Positions 1 to 8,183 of a DNA stretch of 18,563 nucleotides are shown here, one piece after another. The notes under the pieces were generated by a model. The model was not told the origin of the DNA. It worked only from the letters and a program-made list of their open reading frames with translations, and made no database searches. Position numbers and translations under genes: made by a program. Source of the stretch: Multifurca ochricompacta (Eukaryota > Basidiomycota > Agaricomycetes > Russulales > Russulaceae); assembly GCA_022496185.1 (NCBI GenBank), contig WTXG01000490.1, positions 1 through 18,563 of the forward strand, given 5' to 3'. The stretch's first letter is position 1. Each line of letters starts with the position of its first letter.

Positions 1-417
1 CCAGGCGCCAGAGTCGGCACCAGTCTTGAGAGGGGGCAAACACTTTGGCAAGACAGATCAAGATTTACATCTCTTATGGGCTTATCCTTAGACAACTCTC
101 ACGATCATGCAACCTAGGCAAAGATCGCGCGTTATCATTATACCACTAGACGACTCAGATCTAATCTACCAAGAAGAACTCGCGCGTTGACGACGGCAGG
201 CGGACCGGACTGGCCGCGATGTTCAAACGCGACGCGACTTACATCTTATCTAATATCACGCGCACCGACCAGAACTTCACACGACACTCCAATCAGACAA
301 GATCGGACGCTCTTGACGCCATCGACGACGCGAAGATCTCCACTTTCCCCCGTGTATCACTGACGCGACTCTAATCAACTGAGCTTAGGGGCAAGCTCGA
401 CCGTACAACGGGGGTGA
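1..417 (+). other. Non-coding flank ending in a polypurine tract, probable 3' end of an LTR element
   Basis: I see no convincing reading frame on either strand; all frames are cut by stops. The stretch ends in a short G-rich tract (acggggg, 408-414) directly before a TGTGACG start at 418, which is the usual polypurine-tract/3'-LTR junction of gypsy-type elements. I infer that this is the untranslated 3' end of an element whose coding part lies left of the window. It could also be ordinary flanking DNA. Confidence 0.4.
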
Positions 418-1090
418 TGTGACGCTTTTTGTCGATGTGACGCGTTTGTGACGCGTTTGTGACGTTTTGTGACAGTTTTCGACCCGCGCGCGTTCGACTT
501 TTGTTTCAACGTTTTCGACACTCCTCACTCCGAGTCATGTGACTGGAGCTGATGGATCTTTCTTATCTAATCGCTAAATTCCTCGGACTGACCTGATTGA
601 CACTGATCTGCTTTTGGAGTGGGTGCAACACCACTTACAATTCCTGCTTCAGTTCCCACTAGAGATTCACATGTATATTTACTATACTACATTCTACTTT
701 ACTTACAAAGACACTAGAATACTTGTATTTAAGTAGGACACACTGGAGAGACAGACTTTAAGTCTGTTCTCTTGTATCTAATACAGGTCTACTGTTCTTC
801 ACCAGAATCCCCTTGAACTTCCTAAGCTGCAACTTAGGAAGCCTTCACCCCAGAACCTCCAGCAGGGCCTATTGCCACTGCTTCAACTCGCTTCTTGCAC
901 GTGTGCCCCTCTCGCTTTGTGTGGGCCTTGAACCTTGAACGCGGCCCTTGTGGTTTGCCTTGACACCTTGAATCGACGTGCGCCCCTCTTGTATCTTGTG
1001 GGCCTTTGAATCTTGACCGCGGCTCGCTGGGGCTCGCCTTGACACCTTGACTTGACTTGTCTTGATAGTCTAACTTTGAATCTTGTATGC
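418..1090 (+). mobile_element. LTR (copy 1) of a gypsy-like retroelement, plus orientation
   Basis: It starts TGTGACG after a G-rich tract and opens with a run of gtgacgcgttt-type repeats. It has a TATTTAAG promoter-like box at 726-733. From about 570 to 1085 it matches the reverse complement of 4141-4610: both carry 'ttttggagtgggtgcaaca', 'agattcacatg', the TATTTAAG box and then a block rich in 'ccttga' and 'gcggct'. Two dispersed copies in opposite orientation show that this is a repeat family. The 5' edge is fairly clear. The 3' edge is not: similarity fades after about 1085, and 1091-1290 is unassigned. Confidence 0.6.
855..1072 (+). repeat. Degenerate tandem subrepeats inside LTR copy 1
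   Basis: Units of the type 'gggccttgaatcttgaccgcggc...ttgccttgacacc' recur two to three times with changes. The corresponding block of LTR copy 2 contains cleaner 31-bp units, so this is an expanded internal array of the LTR and not coding sequence. Open frames across it on the minus strand are low-complexity by-products. Confidence 0.5.
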
Positions 1091-1299
1091 ACTCCACATC
1101 TGAGGACCTGCAGCTTGAAACGACGACTGACACAGCAGAGACCTGGCTGTGACAAATCTTCTGAACATAAAACAAGAGCCATTGAGGGATCTTAAGCAGC
1201 CACAAATAAATGCGTTGTGTATCTTCTTGGTCTGGGAAGGCCCGGGCTGGTTATCTGAAATGCGCGATGCAAGTAAAGAACTTGCACACGTTTTCACGG
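1091..1299. other. Unassigned spacer
   Basis: I find no gene, RNA or recognisable repeat here. It may contain the last part of LTR copy 1 and the original insertion flank of the next repeat. Confidence 0.3.
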
Positions 1300-1756
1300 G
1301 TGACCCGCGGGTTACCCGTACCCATAGTGATGGGTACAGGTAGTGTTTAAAGGTCCGGTCTGGTCCAGTTTTTTGACCATAATGGGACACAACCGGCAAC
1401 CGCAACCGGTTGTCGGTTGCACCTTATGTCAGGTAACCGGACTGGACCACAAAAAGACCAAAAAATGGTCCTTTTCAGTCCAGTTGCCGGTCCACAACCA
1501 GTCCAAACCGGTCCTACAATATGAAAATTATGTAATAAGAATGTAGTAGTGTAGTAATAGTCATATCATAATGAGAATGACATTTATCAAAGAGCATATG
1601 AAATGCTGACCCACATGCCAGAAAATAAATGGCAACATCTAGGGATTGAACCCAAGACTGCCGGGTATAAGCTCAGTCTGGTGCTCTAACCATTGAGCCA
1701 CCCTGCCTCACTAGTAAAGACACACAATATATTATATATAGGGTTATGCAGAATTG
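1300..1756 (-). mobile_element. tRNA-headed SINE-like module A (outer part of left inverted arm)
   Basis: Read on the minus strand it has a tRNA-like head with a pol III box A (TGGCTCAATGG, 1700-1690) and box B (GGTTCAATCCC, 1652-1642), then a divergent body. The distal part is rich in aaccgg/ggtccgg words and ends in 'ccggacctttaaacacta' (near 1357-1340) followed by a gggtac-type tail (1337-1300). The same order of parts occurs on the plus strand at 4656-5106. Both copies share an AT-rich sequence on the minisatellite side of the head. It is not a functional tRNA: no acceptor stem pairing or clean anticodon arm is visible. Head and tail agree well between copies; the middle does not. Confidence 0.6.
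1318..1337. repeat. Hairpin in the tail of module A
   Basis: GTACCCAT at 1318-1325 pairs perfectly with ATGGGTAC at 1330-1337 around a 4-base loop. It lies within the gggtac-rich terminal tail. Confidence 0.6.
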
Positions 1757-2067
1757 ATTTTATCACTTGTATCTAATTAATTGTGAACGCGTTTTTGATC
1801 TTATCACTTAGATGTATATCCTAAGTATCTAATTAATTGTGAACGCGTTTTTTATCACTTGTATTATCTAATAAACTGTGAACGCGTTTTTGATCTTATC
1901 ACTTAGATGTATATCCTAAGTATCTAATTAATTGTGAATGCGTTTTTTATCACTTGTATTATCTAAGTAACTGTGAACGCATTTTGATCTTATCACTTAG
2001 ATGTATGTCCTAAGTATCTAATTAATTGTGAACACGTTTTTGATTTTATCACTTGTGTTATCTATGT
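1757..2067 (+). repeat. AT-rich minisatellite, ~95-bp dimeric unit (left arm)
   Basis: The long subunit begins TTATCACTTAGATGTATAT and the short one TTATCACTTGTATTATCTA; both end in a tgtgaacgcgttttt-type motif. Long subunits start at 1801, 1896 and 1990, giving a period of 94-95 bp. The array begins with a shorter version near 1757 and ends in 'tatctatgt' at 2067. It is non-coding. Confidence 0.85.
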
Positions 2068-2130
2068 GTAATCACAATTATGTCAGACTGCTATCCTGGA
2101 ACGTCTGTACTAGTATCTTTGTTTGGTTCA
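2068..2130. other. 63-bp spacer at the centre of the inverted minisatellite
   Basis: This short unique segment separates the plus-oriented array (ending in tatctatgt) from an inverted copy (starting acatagata). It is the axis of the large inverted structure described in the findings. Confidence 0.6.
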
Positions 2131-2207
2131 ACATAGATAATACAAGTGATAAGATCAAAACGCATTCACAATTAATTAGATACTTAGGATATACATCTAA
2201 TACAAGT
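2131..2207 (-). repeat. Inverted minisatellite copy (start of right arm)
   Basis: The reverse complement of this stretch closely matches 1990-2067, including the tatctatgt end and the ttaattgtgaatgcg motif. It stops abruptly at about 2207, where sequence similar to a retroelement Gag begins. The array appears to continue at 4611. Confidence 0.8.
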
Positions 2208-2880
2208 TGTAACACTTTTTGCTCGGCGGTTACATCGGCCTGAAACGCTTGTCAGAATTTCTCCCACGGGTGCAGCTCTTGAATTCTAGCGTGGGCTACA
2301 TTGGCCAGCCACCTCGTCTTCTCCGTCACCCATCGATTAATTTTTGGTCCTCTTATTTGGCCCTACACATAGGACACTCTGGTTATCTCCTCTCTTATGA
2401 TTGTCACTTGGTTATTCAGGAAGATGTGGAGTTCTATCTGAGTCCACTAATGCTTTGCCTTTGCCCGGTTTCCATCAAACAATGGGGGTGGTACCCCTTC
2501 AATTCATTCTCTGGTCATCCCATCCTTGGGTGTCGTGGTTACTAGTAAGTCGGTGCGTCCTTCTTCTGGGTCTTTAGCTGATTGCTGTCATTGTCTAGGT
2601 TGGGGTTCAGGAAATGTGGTCGTCATCTGGCGCTTTGGAAGCTGAACAACTTCTTTCCCAGCTCCCCAAAAGGCAACCTTGCGAACCATGTAAACGTATC
2701 GTATCTGTATGTTTTCTTTGCCTTATCATCACCCTCGTACGTCCAGCTCACTCCTATTGCACACTTCTTCCGGACAGTTCGACTCGCGTTCCCGCGCGCT
2801 TACGTCGAAAATGTCCCATATACCCCCAATGTCAAACAAACATGCTGCTGGTTATACTGACTGTGGTTAGTAGCAGGTTA
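2208..2880 (-). pseudogene. Decayed gypsy-type Gag remnant
   Basis: On the minus strand, from about 2490 down to 2208, one frame reads like a retrotransposon Gag matrix/capsid region. It has LFDGNR, then WTQIELHIFL, ITRVSYV, GQIRGPKINRWV, EKTRWLANV and HPWEKF followed by QAFQADVTAEQ. Four in-frame stops interrupt it (TGA ahead of IEGVPPP, TAG before WTQIEL, TAG after RVSYV, TGA after HPWEKF). Two of these sit where tryptophan would be expected. Upstream (2880-2510) the same strand gives only fragmentary coding-like sequence. The frame runs straight into the minisatellite at 2208, so the Gag is truncated there. It follows, in the correct direction, the minus-strand LTR at 4610-4141. Family-level assignment only. 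Confidence 0.55.
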
Positions 2881-3004
2881 GGCTAGAAAAGACAAGTAAC
2901 TTCAGAGATAGAAGGAACTCTGTATTACTACACTACTGACCTAGAAAAGACAAGTACTACATAGAGCGTTAGTCTAAAGGAAGTAGAGAGTAAACTAGAT
3001 GGGA

Positions 3005-3042
3005 CTTACACTTCAGAGATAGAAGGAACTCTGAAGTGTAAG
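3005..3042. repeat. Perfect 14-bp inverted repeat (hairpin)
   Basis: CTTACACTTCAGAG at 3005-3018 pairs with CTCTGAAGTGTAAG at 3029-3042 around a 10-base loop. It lies just downstream of the minus-strand TATA-like box, so a transcript from that box would fold here near its 5' end. Confidence 0.8.
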
Positions 3043-3264
3043 AGACGAAACAGACACCCTTATATACCCATAGGGGCCAGGGGAAATGGTCTGTGCGCAC
3101 TGGGAATAAGTCCACAAGTGCCGGACAATAAACAGAGAGGGATAAAGGCCATTGGCCAAAGAGATATCACATGCTTACTGCGCATTACTAAGTCCATCAC
3201 TAATCAGCTGAGTAAGGTGAGAAAGAAATGTAATAAAGATAACATAAAAAGTCCGATCCTCAGG

Positions 3265-3285
3265 AATCTAATCTAATCTAATCTA
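3265..3285. repeat. (AATCT)4 microsatellite
   Basis: Four perfect copies of a 5-bp unit mark the edge of the LTR-like block. Confidence 0.8.
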
Positions 3286-3288
3286 CAG

Positions 3289-4140
3289 CTGAAGTGAACC
3301 TTGGATGCCTGAAGCATCTCCAGACACGTCCTGTGTCAACACCCAAGAGCAAGCCCGACCGTCTGTATCGTACCTTATGGAAGAAGCCACTCGAATCAAT
3401 ATTGGCACCCATAGTTGTCCCTGACCCGAAAAGACATGTGTCCAGGTTCGCTCCTGCTGGTAGCGCTTCGAATGACGGTTGGAGGATGTGTTTGGTTTGG
3501 TGGGGTTCTGGAGGCATCAGGTGCATTGAGTTCAGTTTCGTTTTGGGGCTATTCTAATAGCTTCATCCTGTCCTAGATTGTTAGGGCGGACATGGTACCA
3601 CGTCCCTTGGTAGAGGTCAACCGTGAGGCGTGTATGTCGGTAGGGGACCCAATATCCCCTGAAAGGTGCGTTCTCCTCTCATAATTCTAACCAGCGTGCG
3701 TTCCTTTTCAGCTTCGGGTCGACGTCGTCGGTTAGTCGGATAGGAAGGACAAATGAGAAGGAGGTCATCACAGCTGCAAGATTCGTTTCAATGGATGTTT
3801 ACTAAGGGTTCCTGGAGCAGTCTTGCTTCCAGTCGGGGTTCCAGCAAGAGTTCGGGATTCGTGGGTTCGGCGTGGAGTGGGGTGCTATCGGTCGGGGAGT
3901 CGCTTGCAAGAAGGGCAAAGCAGTTTTGGTTCTCGGTAAGGCGCTCTCAATATCTAGCACTACTGATCTGTCTGTTAAGTTTCGATCTGGAGATTGGTAT
4001 TCAAGGGACGCGTCGTCTATCGGAGGGGTCTGTGGTTCTCACGCCGAGTGAGACGTTGTTGTTCGGGGATTCGGGAAAGGGGACGCGTTGTCGTCTCCTT
4101 GCGGGTTTGGTGAGTGTTTCTGATTCTAAGTTCTCTTAAG
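3289..4140 (-). other. Presumed leader region of the gypsy remnant, no supported gene
   Basis: Open frames exist on both strands (for example plus 3753-4139), but none shows a recognisable domain. The region lies between the minus-strand LTR (4610-4141) and the Gag remnant, so I infer 5' leader/early Gag sequence of that element. A host gene fragment cannot be excluded. Confidence 0.3.
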
Positions 4141-4610
4141 TCTGTTCTAATGTCAAGGTCGAGACTGTCAAGGATCAGTCAAGTCACAGTATCAAGGCAA
4201 ACCACAGAGGGCCGGGATCGAGGCTCAAGGTCAAGGCTATCAAAAGCAAGTTGATTCAAGACTGTCAAAGCAAACTACAAGAGCTGTGGTCGACGTTCAA
4301 GAGGCCCACAAGAGCCATGGTCAACGTTCAAGAGGCCCACAAGAGCCGCAGTCAACATTCAAGAGGCCACAAGTTACAAGAGGGGCACGCGTGCAAGAAG
4401 TGAGTCGACGCAGTGCTTAAATACATGTACTCTAGTGTCTTGTAAGGTAGAATGCTCAGTCTAATAGCTAGCCATGTGAATCTCCACTGGAGATTAAGTA
4501 AATCTAAGTGTTGTTGCACCCACTCCAAAAGTGAATGAGTGTCAATCCCAGTCAGTCTAAGCAGTCCAAAAATCAGATAAATCATCACAAACATGTCACA
4601 AACCATCACA
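4141..4610 (-). mobile_element. LTR (copy 2), minus orientation
   Basis: Its reverse complement matches LTR copy 1: 'ttttggagtgggtgcaaca', 'agattcacatg', TATTTAAG (4423-4416), the 'gcccctctt' motif and the subrepeat block follow in the same order. On the minus strand it starts TGTGATGG at 4610, comparable to TGTGACG in copy 1, directly beside a minisatellite fragment. The inner edge near 4141 is approximate. Confidence 0.65.
4289..4373. repeat. 31-bp tandem repeat inside LTR copy 2
   Basis: The unit gtcaacgttcaagaggccca begins at 4289, 4320 and 4351, an exact 31-bp period with few substitutions; the third copy is partial. Related degenerate units occur in LTR copy 1. Confidence 0.85.
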
Positions 4611-4655
4611 TTGATAGAATGCGTTCATGATACTGAGGATATACATCTAATAATA
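4611..4655 (-). repeat. Orphan minisatellite fragment (right arm continued)
   Basis: 'gatactgaggatatacatct' and the preceding 'aatgcgttc' match the inverted minisatellite at 2131-2207 in the same orientation. The array seems to break at 2207 and resume here, on the other side of the LTR-bearing insertion. Confidence 0.65.
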
Positions 4656-5106
4656 CTCTGGATAACCATATATAATATATATTGTGTGGTTTTATTAGTG
4701 AGACCGTGTGGCTCAGTGGTTGGAGTGGGAGTGCGCGTGTGTAGACATGGGTCTGACTGGAGGTCTTGGGTTCAATCCCCAATTTTGGCTATTTCTTTCC
4801 AGTTTAGGAGCCCACGGGAATTTCCCCCTGGATGACTCAGATCCGCAAGTCGGGTATTCCCATGGCTGTGGACTTTGTGCTATGCCATATATGGAAATAG
4901 ACCAGTTGCAACCGGTCTAAACCGGTTTTCATCGGTCTTTCAATATTCTGTAATAGCATGCAACTGGCAACCGATAAGTCACAGAATCTGGGCAACCGCA
5001 ACCAGTGGTCCGGTTGCATTCGGTTGGGTCCGGTCTGGTTCCGGTCGCTTTTTTGGTTAGGGCAACCGGACCTTTAAACACTAGGTATGGGTACGGGTAC
5101 AGGTAC
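4656..5106 (+). mobile_element. tRNA-headed SINE-like module B (outer part of right inverted arm)
   Basis: This is the plus-strand counterpart of module A. It has AT-rich sequence (4660-4690), box A TGGCTCAGTGG (4709-4719), box B GGTTCAATCCC (4769-4779), a divergent body, a segment rich in aaccgg/ggtccgg words (4905-5070), then 'ccggacctttaaacacta' and a gggtac-repeat tail (5083-5106). The tail runs directly into the Gag coding sequence of the copia element and supplies the first in-frame ATG. Confidence 0.6.
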
Positions 5107-6379
5107 CAATGAGGATACCCCAGGGTTACCCCTGCCAATCACTACCCCTACATTTTCATTCCCACCTTCAGCCACGATCAAGATCCTCAATGGAGCAAAC
5201 TGGCCTACTTGGTTGGCATGCATGATGGCTATCTTCCAGATGAATGGCATCTGGAACCACTTAGTTGGTCCCCCGCCCCCTACTCTCCCAGCAGACTGGG
5301 ACGAAAAGGAAGGCGTTCTTGTAGGCGTCCTTGAAGTCTATACTCAGAAGGACATCTGGATGGCTGTAGCAGATGATACTAAGTTTGCTACTTGTAAAGC
5401 TAAGTGGGACGAGCTGCATCGTGTCTACGGAGGAGTTGGATCTATGTCTACATTCAACACTTGGGCGTCCCTCACAGGCACTGCCCTTGACGACTCCTTG
5501 CCAATGCTCCCGCAATTACAAAAGCTGAATGAAGCTCACATCAGTCTCAAGAACAACGAGATGGAGATCTCCAATCTCCAATTTTCATTTATCCTCATCA
5601 AGGCTCTACCCAAGTCTTACTCAGCCGTCGCATCAATGATACTCGCTTCCGGTGCACCGTCGGGCCTCTTACCTCAGGTCATACAAGATCGCATTCTCAA
5701 TGAGGAAGGTCGGCGATCTGGAGCTTCCGCGTCACTCAACAAAGCTGCACCCATCAAAAACAAGTCAAATAAACCAAATATTAAATGCTTTTATTGTCAG
5801 AAAAGCAGGCACAAGGCTACAGAGTGTCGGAAGAAGAAGAAGGATGCAGAGGACAAGAAGGCAACGGAGGCAGCGTCAGCCAATAAGGCAGTGAATGCTC
5901 ACTTAGCTACCACTTCGGCATCGATTGTAGAGGTAGCCGACAACAATGACAAGCTCTGTGTTGCCCTGTACTTGGCTGAGAGATCCAGATGGATGATGGA
6001 TTCTGGTGCAACTCATCACATTACCCCGCATCGATCAGACTTCATGACATACAAGCTCGCACATGGAATAGTGCACTTAGGTGACAATTCTAATGTGAAG
6101 CAGATCAGGGTTGGGACTGTGGTATTCACTACCACTGTAGGGAACAAAGAGTCCGAAATCACGCTGAACAACGTTCTACACATTCCAGACGTGAAGACGC
6201 GCTTCATCTCAACGCACGCTCTTGCCCAGAAGGGGGCTCAGATCTCGTTCCAAGATAATCATTTTCAGATCTCAGTCCAAGACCGGACAGTAGCAAGAGG
6301 CTACTTGGAGGCGAACCTTTACTGGTTGGACACCTCCATGGCAGGCCTCAATGCGCACGCGCGCACTTCACTTCCTATC
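5087..6379 (+). pseudogene. copia Gag, zinc knuckle and protease segment
   Basis: The frame opens at an ATG lying in the gggtac repeat tail. Gag-like sequence is clear from about residue 25 (SATIKILNGANWPTWLACMM, then FQMNGIW). A CCHC zinc knuckle CFYCQKSRHKATEC (about 5789-5830) binds nucleic acid in the family. The aspartic protease active site is MMDSGATHHIT (near 5995), followed by the typical NNVLHIPDVKTRFIST strand. The frame is open to 6379, where a foreign LTR begins in a codon-neutral way. The native start codon has probably been lost with the 5' LTR. Confidence 0.9.
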
Positions 6380-6965
6380 TGTTACGCCCGGTGCGGGATG
6401 TTCCACATGACTTGTGTGACAGCACGGTTCGTAGGTTCAGATAAGAAACCAATAAGGCCTCTTGGAGACGAAATGGAATGAGTCAAAGTCAAAGGGGCGC
6501 TCCCTAAGACGATGTTGAATGGAAAAGTACCGGAAGTACCTGAGACAACTGAGTCAGAGATCAAAGGGGATGTCCAGAAGACAGGCACCGATGTATTCAA
6601 TAAGTCAAGTCTGAGGTCTACAGTGTAGCTACAGTGGACTTATATATGTAACTTGATGGGTGTCTACAAGATAAGGGTACAGAGTCAAGTGGGCCCAAAT
6701 ATACTGAAGCGGATGGCGTAAAGTCTAGCTTCTGATAGGGTATTAAGTAAGTGTCCAGTCGTAAAGATAAGGCGATAACAAGATAACAAGGCAAACATAA
6801 GCAAATGTCGCGTCAACAAGTACAAAGCGGGTCACGGGGATGGAAGTAAGGCACGTGACAGATCCCACGATGGAGACGTGATTGAGAAGTGCAAAGTGGG
6901 TGGCAGGGAGGGGTCGTCGTTGGGGAGTAGAAAGAAAACAGGGACAGACGGTAGAGGTTGTAACA
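6380..6965 (-). mobile_element. Solo LTR inserted in the copia element
   Basis: The 586-bp block starts TGTTAC and ends GTAACA, a perfect 6-bp terminal inverted repeat with TG...CA ends. It is flanked by CTATC (6375-6379) and CTATT (6966-6970), a 5-bp target duplication with one mismatch. The polyprotein resumes in the same frame: LPI ends at 6379 and IDIWHHRMGH starts at 6968. A TATATAAG box on the minus strand (6646-6639) suggests minus orientation. The donor family is not identified and no second copy is certain in this window. Confidence 0.8.
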
Positions 6966-7926
6966 CTATTGACATCTGGCATCATCGCATGGGGCACATG
7001 TCATACGATGCCCTGAAGCGATACCATGAATCTGTAAAAGGTATAACTCTCGATGCTCCGATCAGTCACGATCAGTCGCCGTGTTCCAGGTGCGAACTCG
7101 GGAAACAGTCACGACTTCCCTTCAAGTCTTCTCACAAGCGATCGGACCGGCTACTTCAAATCATACACAGTGATCTGGCCGGGCCGATGCAAGTCCAATC
7201 CATTCAAGGCGCACTTTACATCGCAACGTTTATCGATGACTACTCCAGGCATGGAGTGGTGTACTTCCTAAAGAGTAAGGATCAGTGTGCAGCTGCTTTC
7301 AAGAAGTTCCTGGCCTGGGCAGAGACCCAGACTTCAGAAAACTGCGCGCACTACACTCTGACCGGGGAGGGGAGTATTTGTCAGGCGCTCTTTGATCAGT
7401 ATTGGATGAGAAGGGAATCAAGCACAAGTTAACGATGCCGGGTTCACCACAACAAAACAGGATAGCCGAGCGATGGAACAGGATGATCCTTGACAAGGCG
7501 CGCTCGATGTTACATGGCGCTGGATTGTCACTTGGCTTCTGGGAGTTGGCAGTGGATACTGCCATGCATACTTACAACAGGACTCCCACCCGCACAATAG
7601 GTTGGCGCACACCACATGAGCTCTGGAGTGCTGGTCACACTCCAGATGTTTCGTACTTCTGGGTCTTCGGATGCAAGGCATATGTACACATGCCTGAGGA
7701 CAAACACAGGAAGCTCGATCCGAGATCAATCGAGGCTACGTTTGTCGGGTATGAACCAGGTTCAAAGGGTTACCAGTTATGGAATAAGAGTACCCGAGCG
7801 GTCATCATGTCTCGCGACGTGATCTTTGATGAGCGTTCCTTTCCATTTCAGGATAGTGGTGAGCTGTCCACTAGTTCTGAGAACCCCACGGCCCTTGAGG
7901 GCCCCTGGCAGTTTCATTTCCTATGA
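6966..7926 (+). pseudogene. copia integrase segment
   Basis: It begins with the GAG-pre-integrase HHCC zinc region (DIWHHRMGHMSYDAL ... CSRCELGKQSRLPF). The catalytic core follows: HSDLAGPM (first Asp), TFIDDYSRHGVVYFL, then after a slip to another frame at the A-run near 7339, LHSDRGGEYLSGAL (second Asp). PQQNRIAERWNR carries the catalytic Glu. A TGA at 7393-7395 interrupts between these. The C-terminal part has HELWSAGHTPDVSYFWVFGC and SIEATFVGY, typical of copia integrases. The frame is lost near 7900 in the integrase/RT linker. Confidence 0.9.
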
Positions 7927-8183
7927 CAGTCTCTACACAGGGACTAGGGGAGGTCCATCCACCAAGGACACCTTCCCCTGATGCTACACAACGCACACAA
8001 GTTTCCATTCCTGTCACTCCGCCTTCTTGTGCCGCACTGCAAGAACCTCCACCCCGCACACCACGAAACCGGACTTTCCGGGTTCAGCGGACCGGTGATC
8101 CTGCTTCACAGGTCGTGCCCCCTCAGAGACTGTGAGAGAACCCTCGCAGAAATCCACGATACTTCGGCGAAGACAATGCCAAG
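7923..8183 (+). pseudogene. copia integrase-RT linker, decayed
   Basis: The linker is proline/threonine-rich (PPRTPSP, PPPRTPRNRTFR). A TGA at 8133-8135 interrupts it, and the same frame resumes towards the reverse transcriptase (NPRRNPRYFGEDNAKLDD). CGA to TGA by a single transition is the simplest explanation of the stop. Confidence 0.65.

Larger units (their letters stand above)
2872..3288 (-). mobile_element. LTR-like block inserted in the Gag leader region
   Basis: Read on the minus strand it starts near TGTAGATTAG (about 3288). It has a promoter-like TATATAAG box (3066-3059) in the middle, a strong hairpin just downstream, and ends near ctaaccacag (about 2865-2872). The flanks TCAGC and TCAGT are similar but not identical, so target duplication is only hinted at. 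Direct repeats of 'ctagaaaagacaagta' (2883, 2941) and of a 'cttcagagatagaaggaac' motif (2900, 3010) lie inside it. It may be a solo LTR nested in the gypsy remnant, or part of that element's own leader. Confidence 0.4.

Noticed and set aside
834..1405. Overlapping minus-strand open frames of 99-123 residues
   Set aside because: They lie in the tandem subrepeats of LTR copy 1 and have biased, low-complexity composition with no domain; they are by-products of the repeat.
1640..1700. Functional tRNA gene
   Set aside because: Box A and box B are present but acceptor-stem pairing and a clean anticodon arm are not; a similar head occurs at 4709-4779 within a repeat, so a SINE-type origin fits better.
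1757..2067. CRISPR array
   Set aside because: Subunits are adjacent and diverged without unique spacers, in a eukaryotic context; it is a minisatellite.
3753..4139. Plus-strand 128-residue open frame
   Set aside because: It lies antisense to the inferred leader of a minus-strand retroelement, is Ser/Arg/Leu-rich, and shows no recognisable domain or splice context.
7330..7345. Programmed -1 frameshift site in the copia pol
   Set aside because: The slip occurs within the integrase domain at a short A-run, with a nearby stop and other lesions; loss of one A is a simpler explanation.
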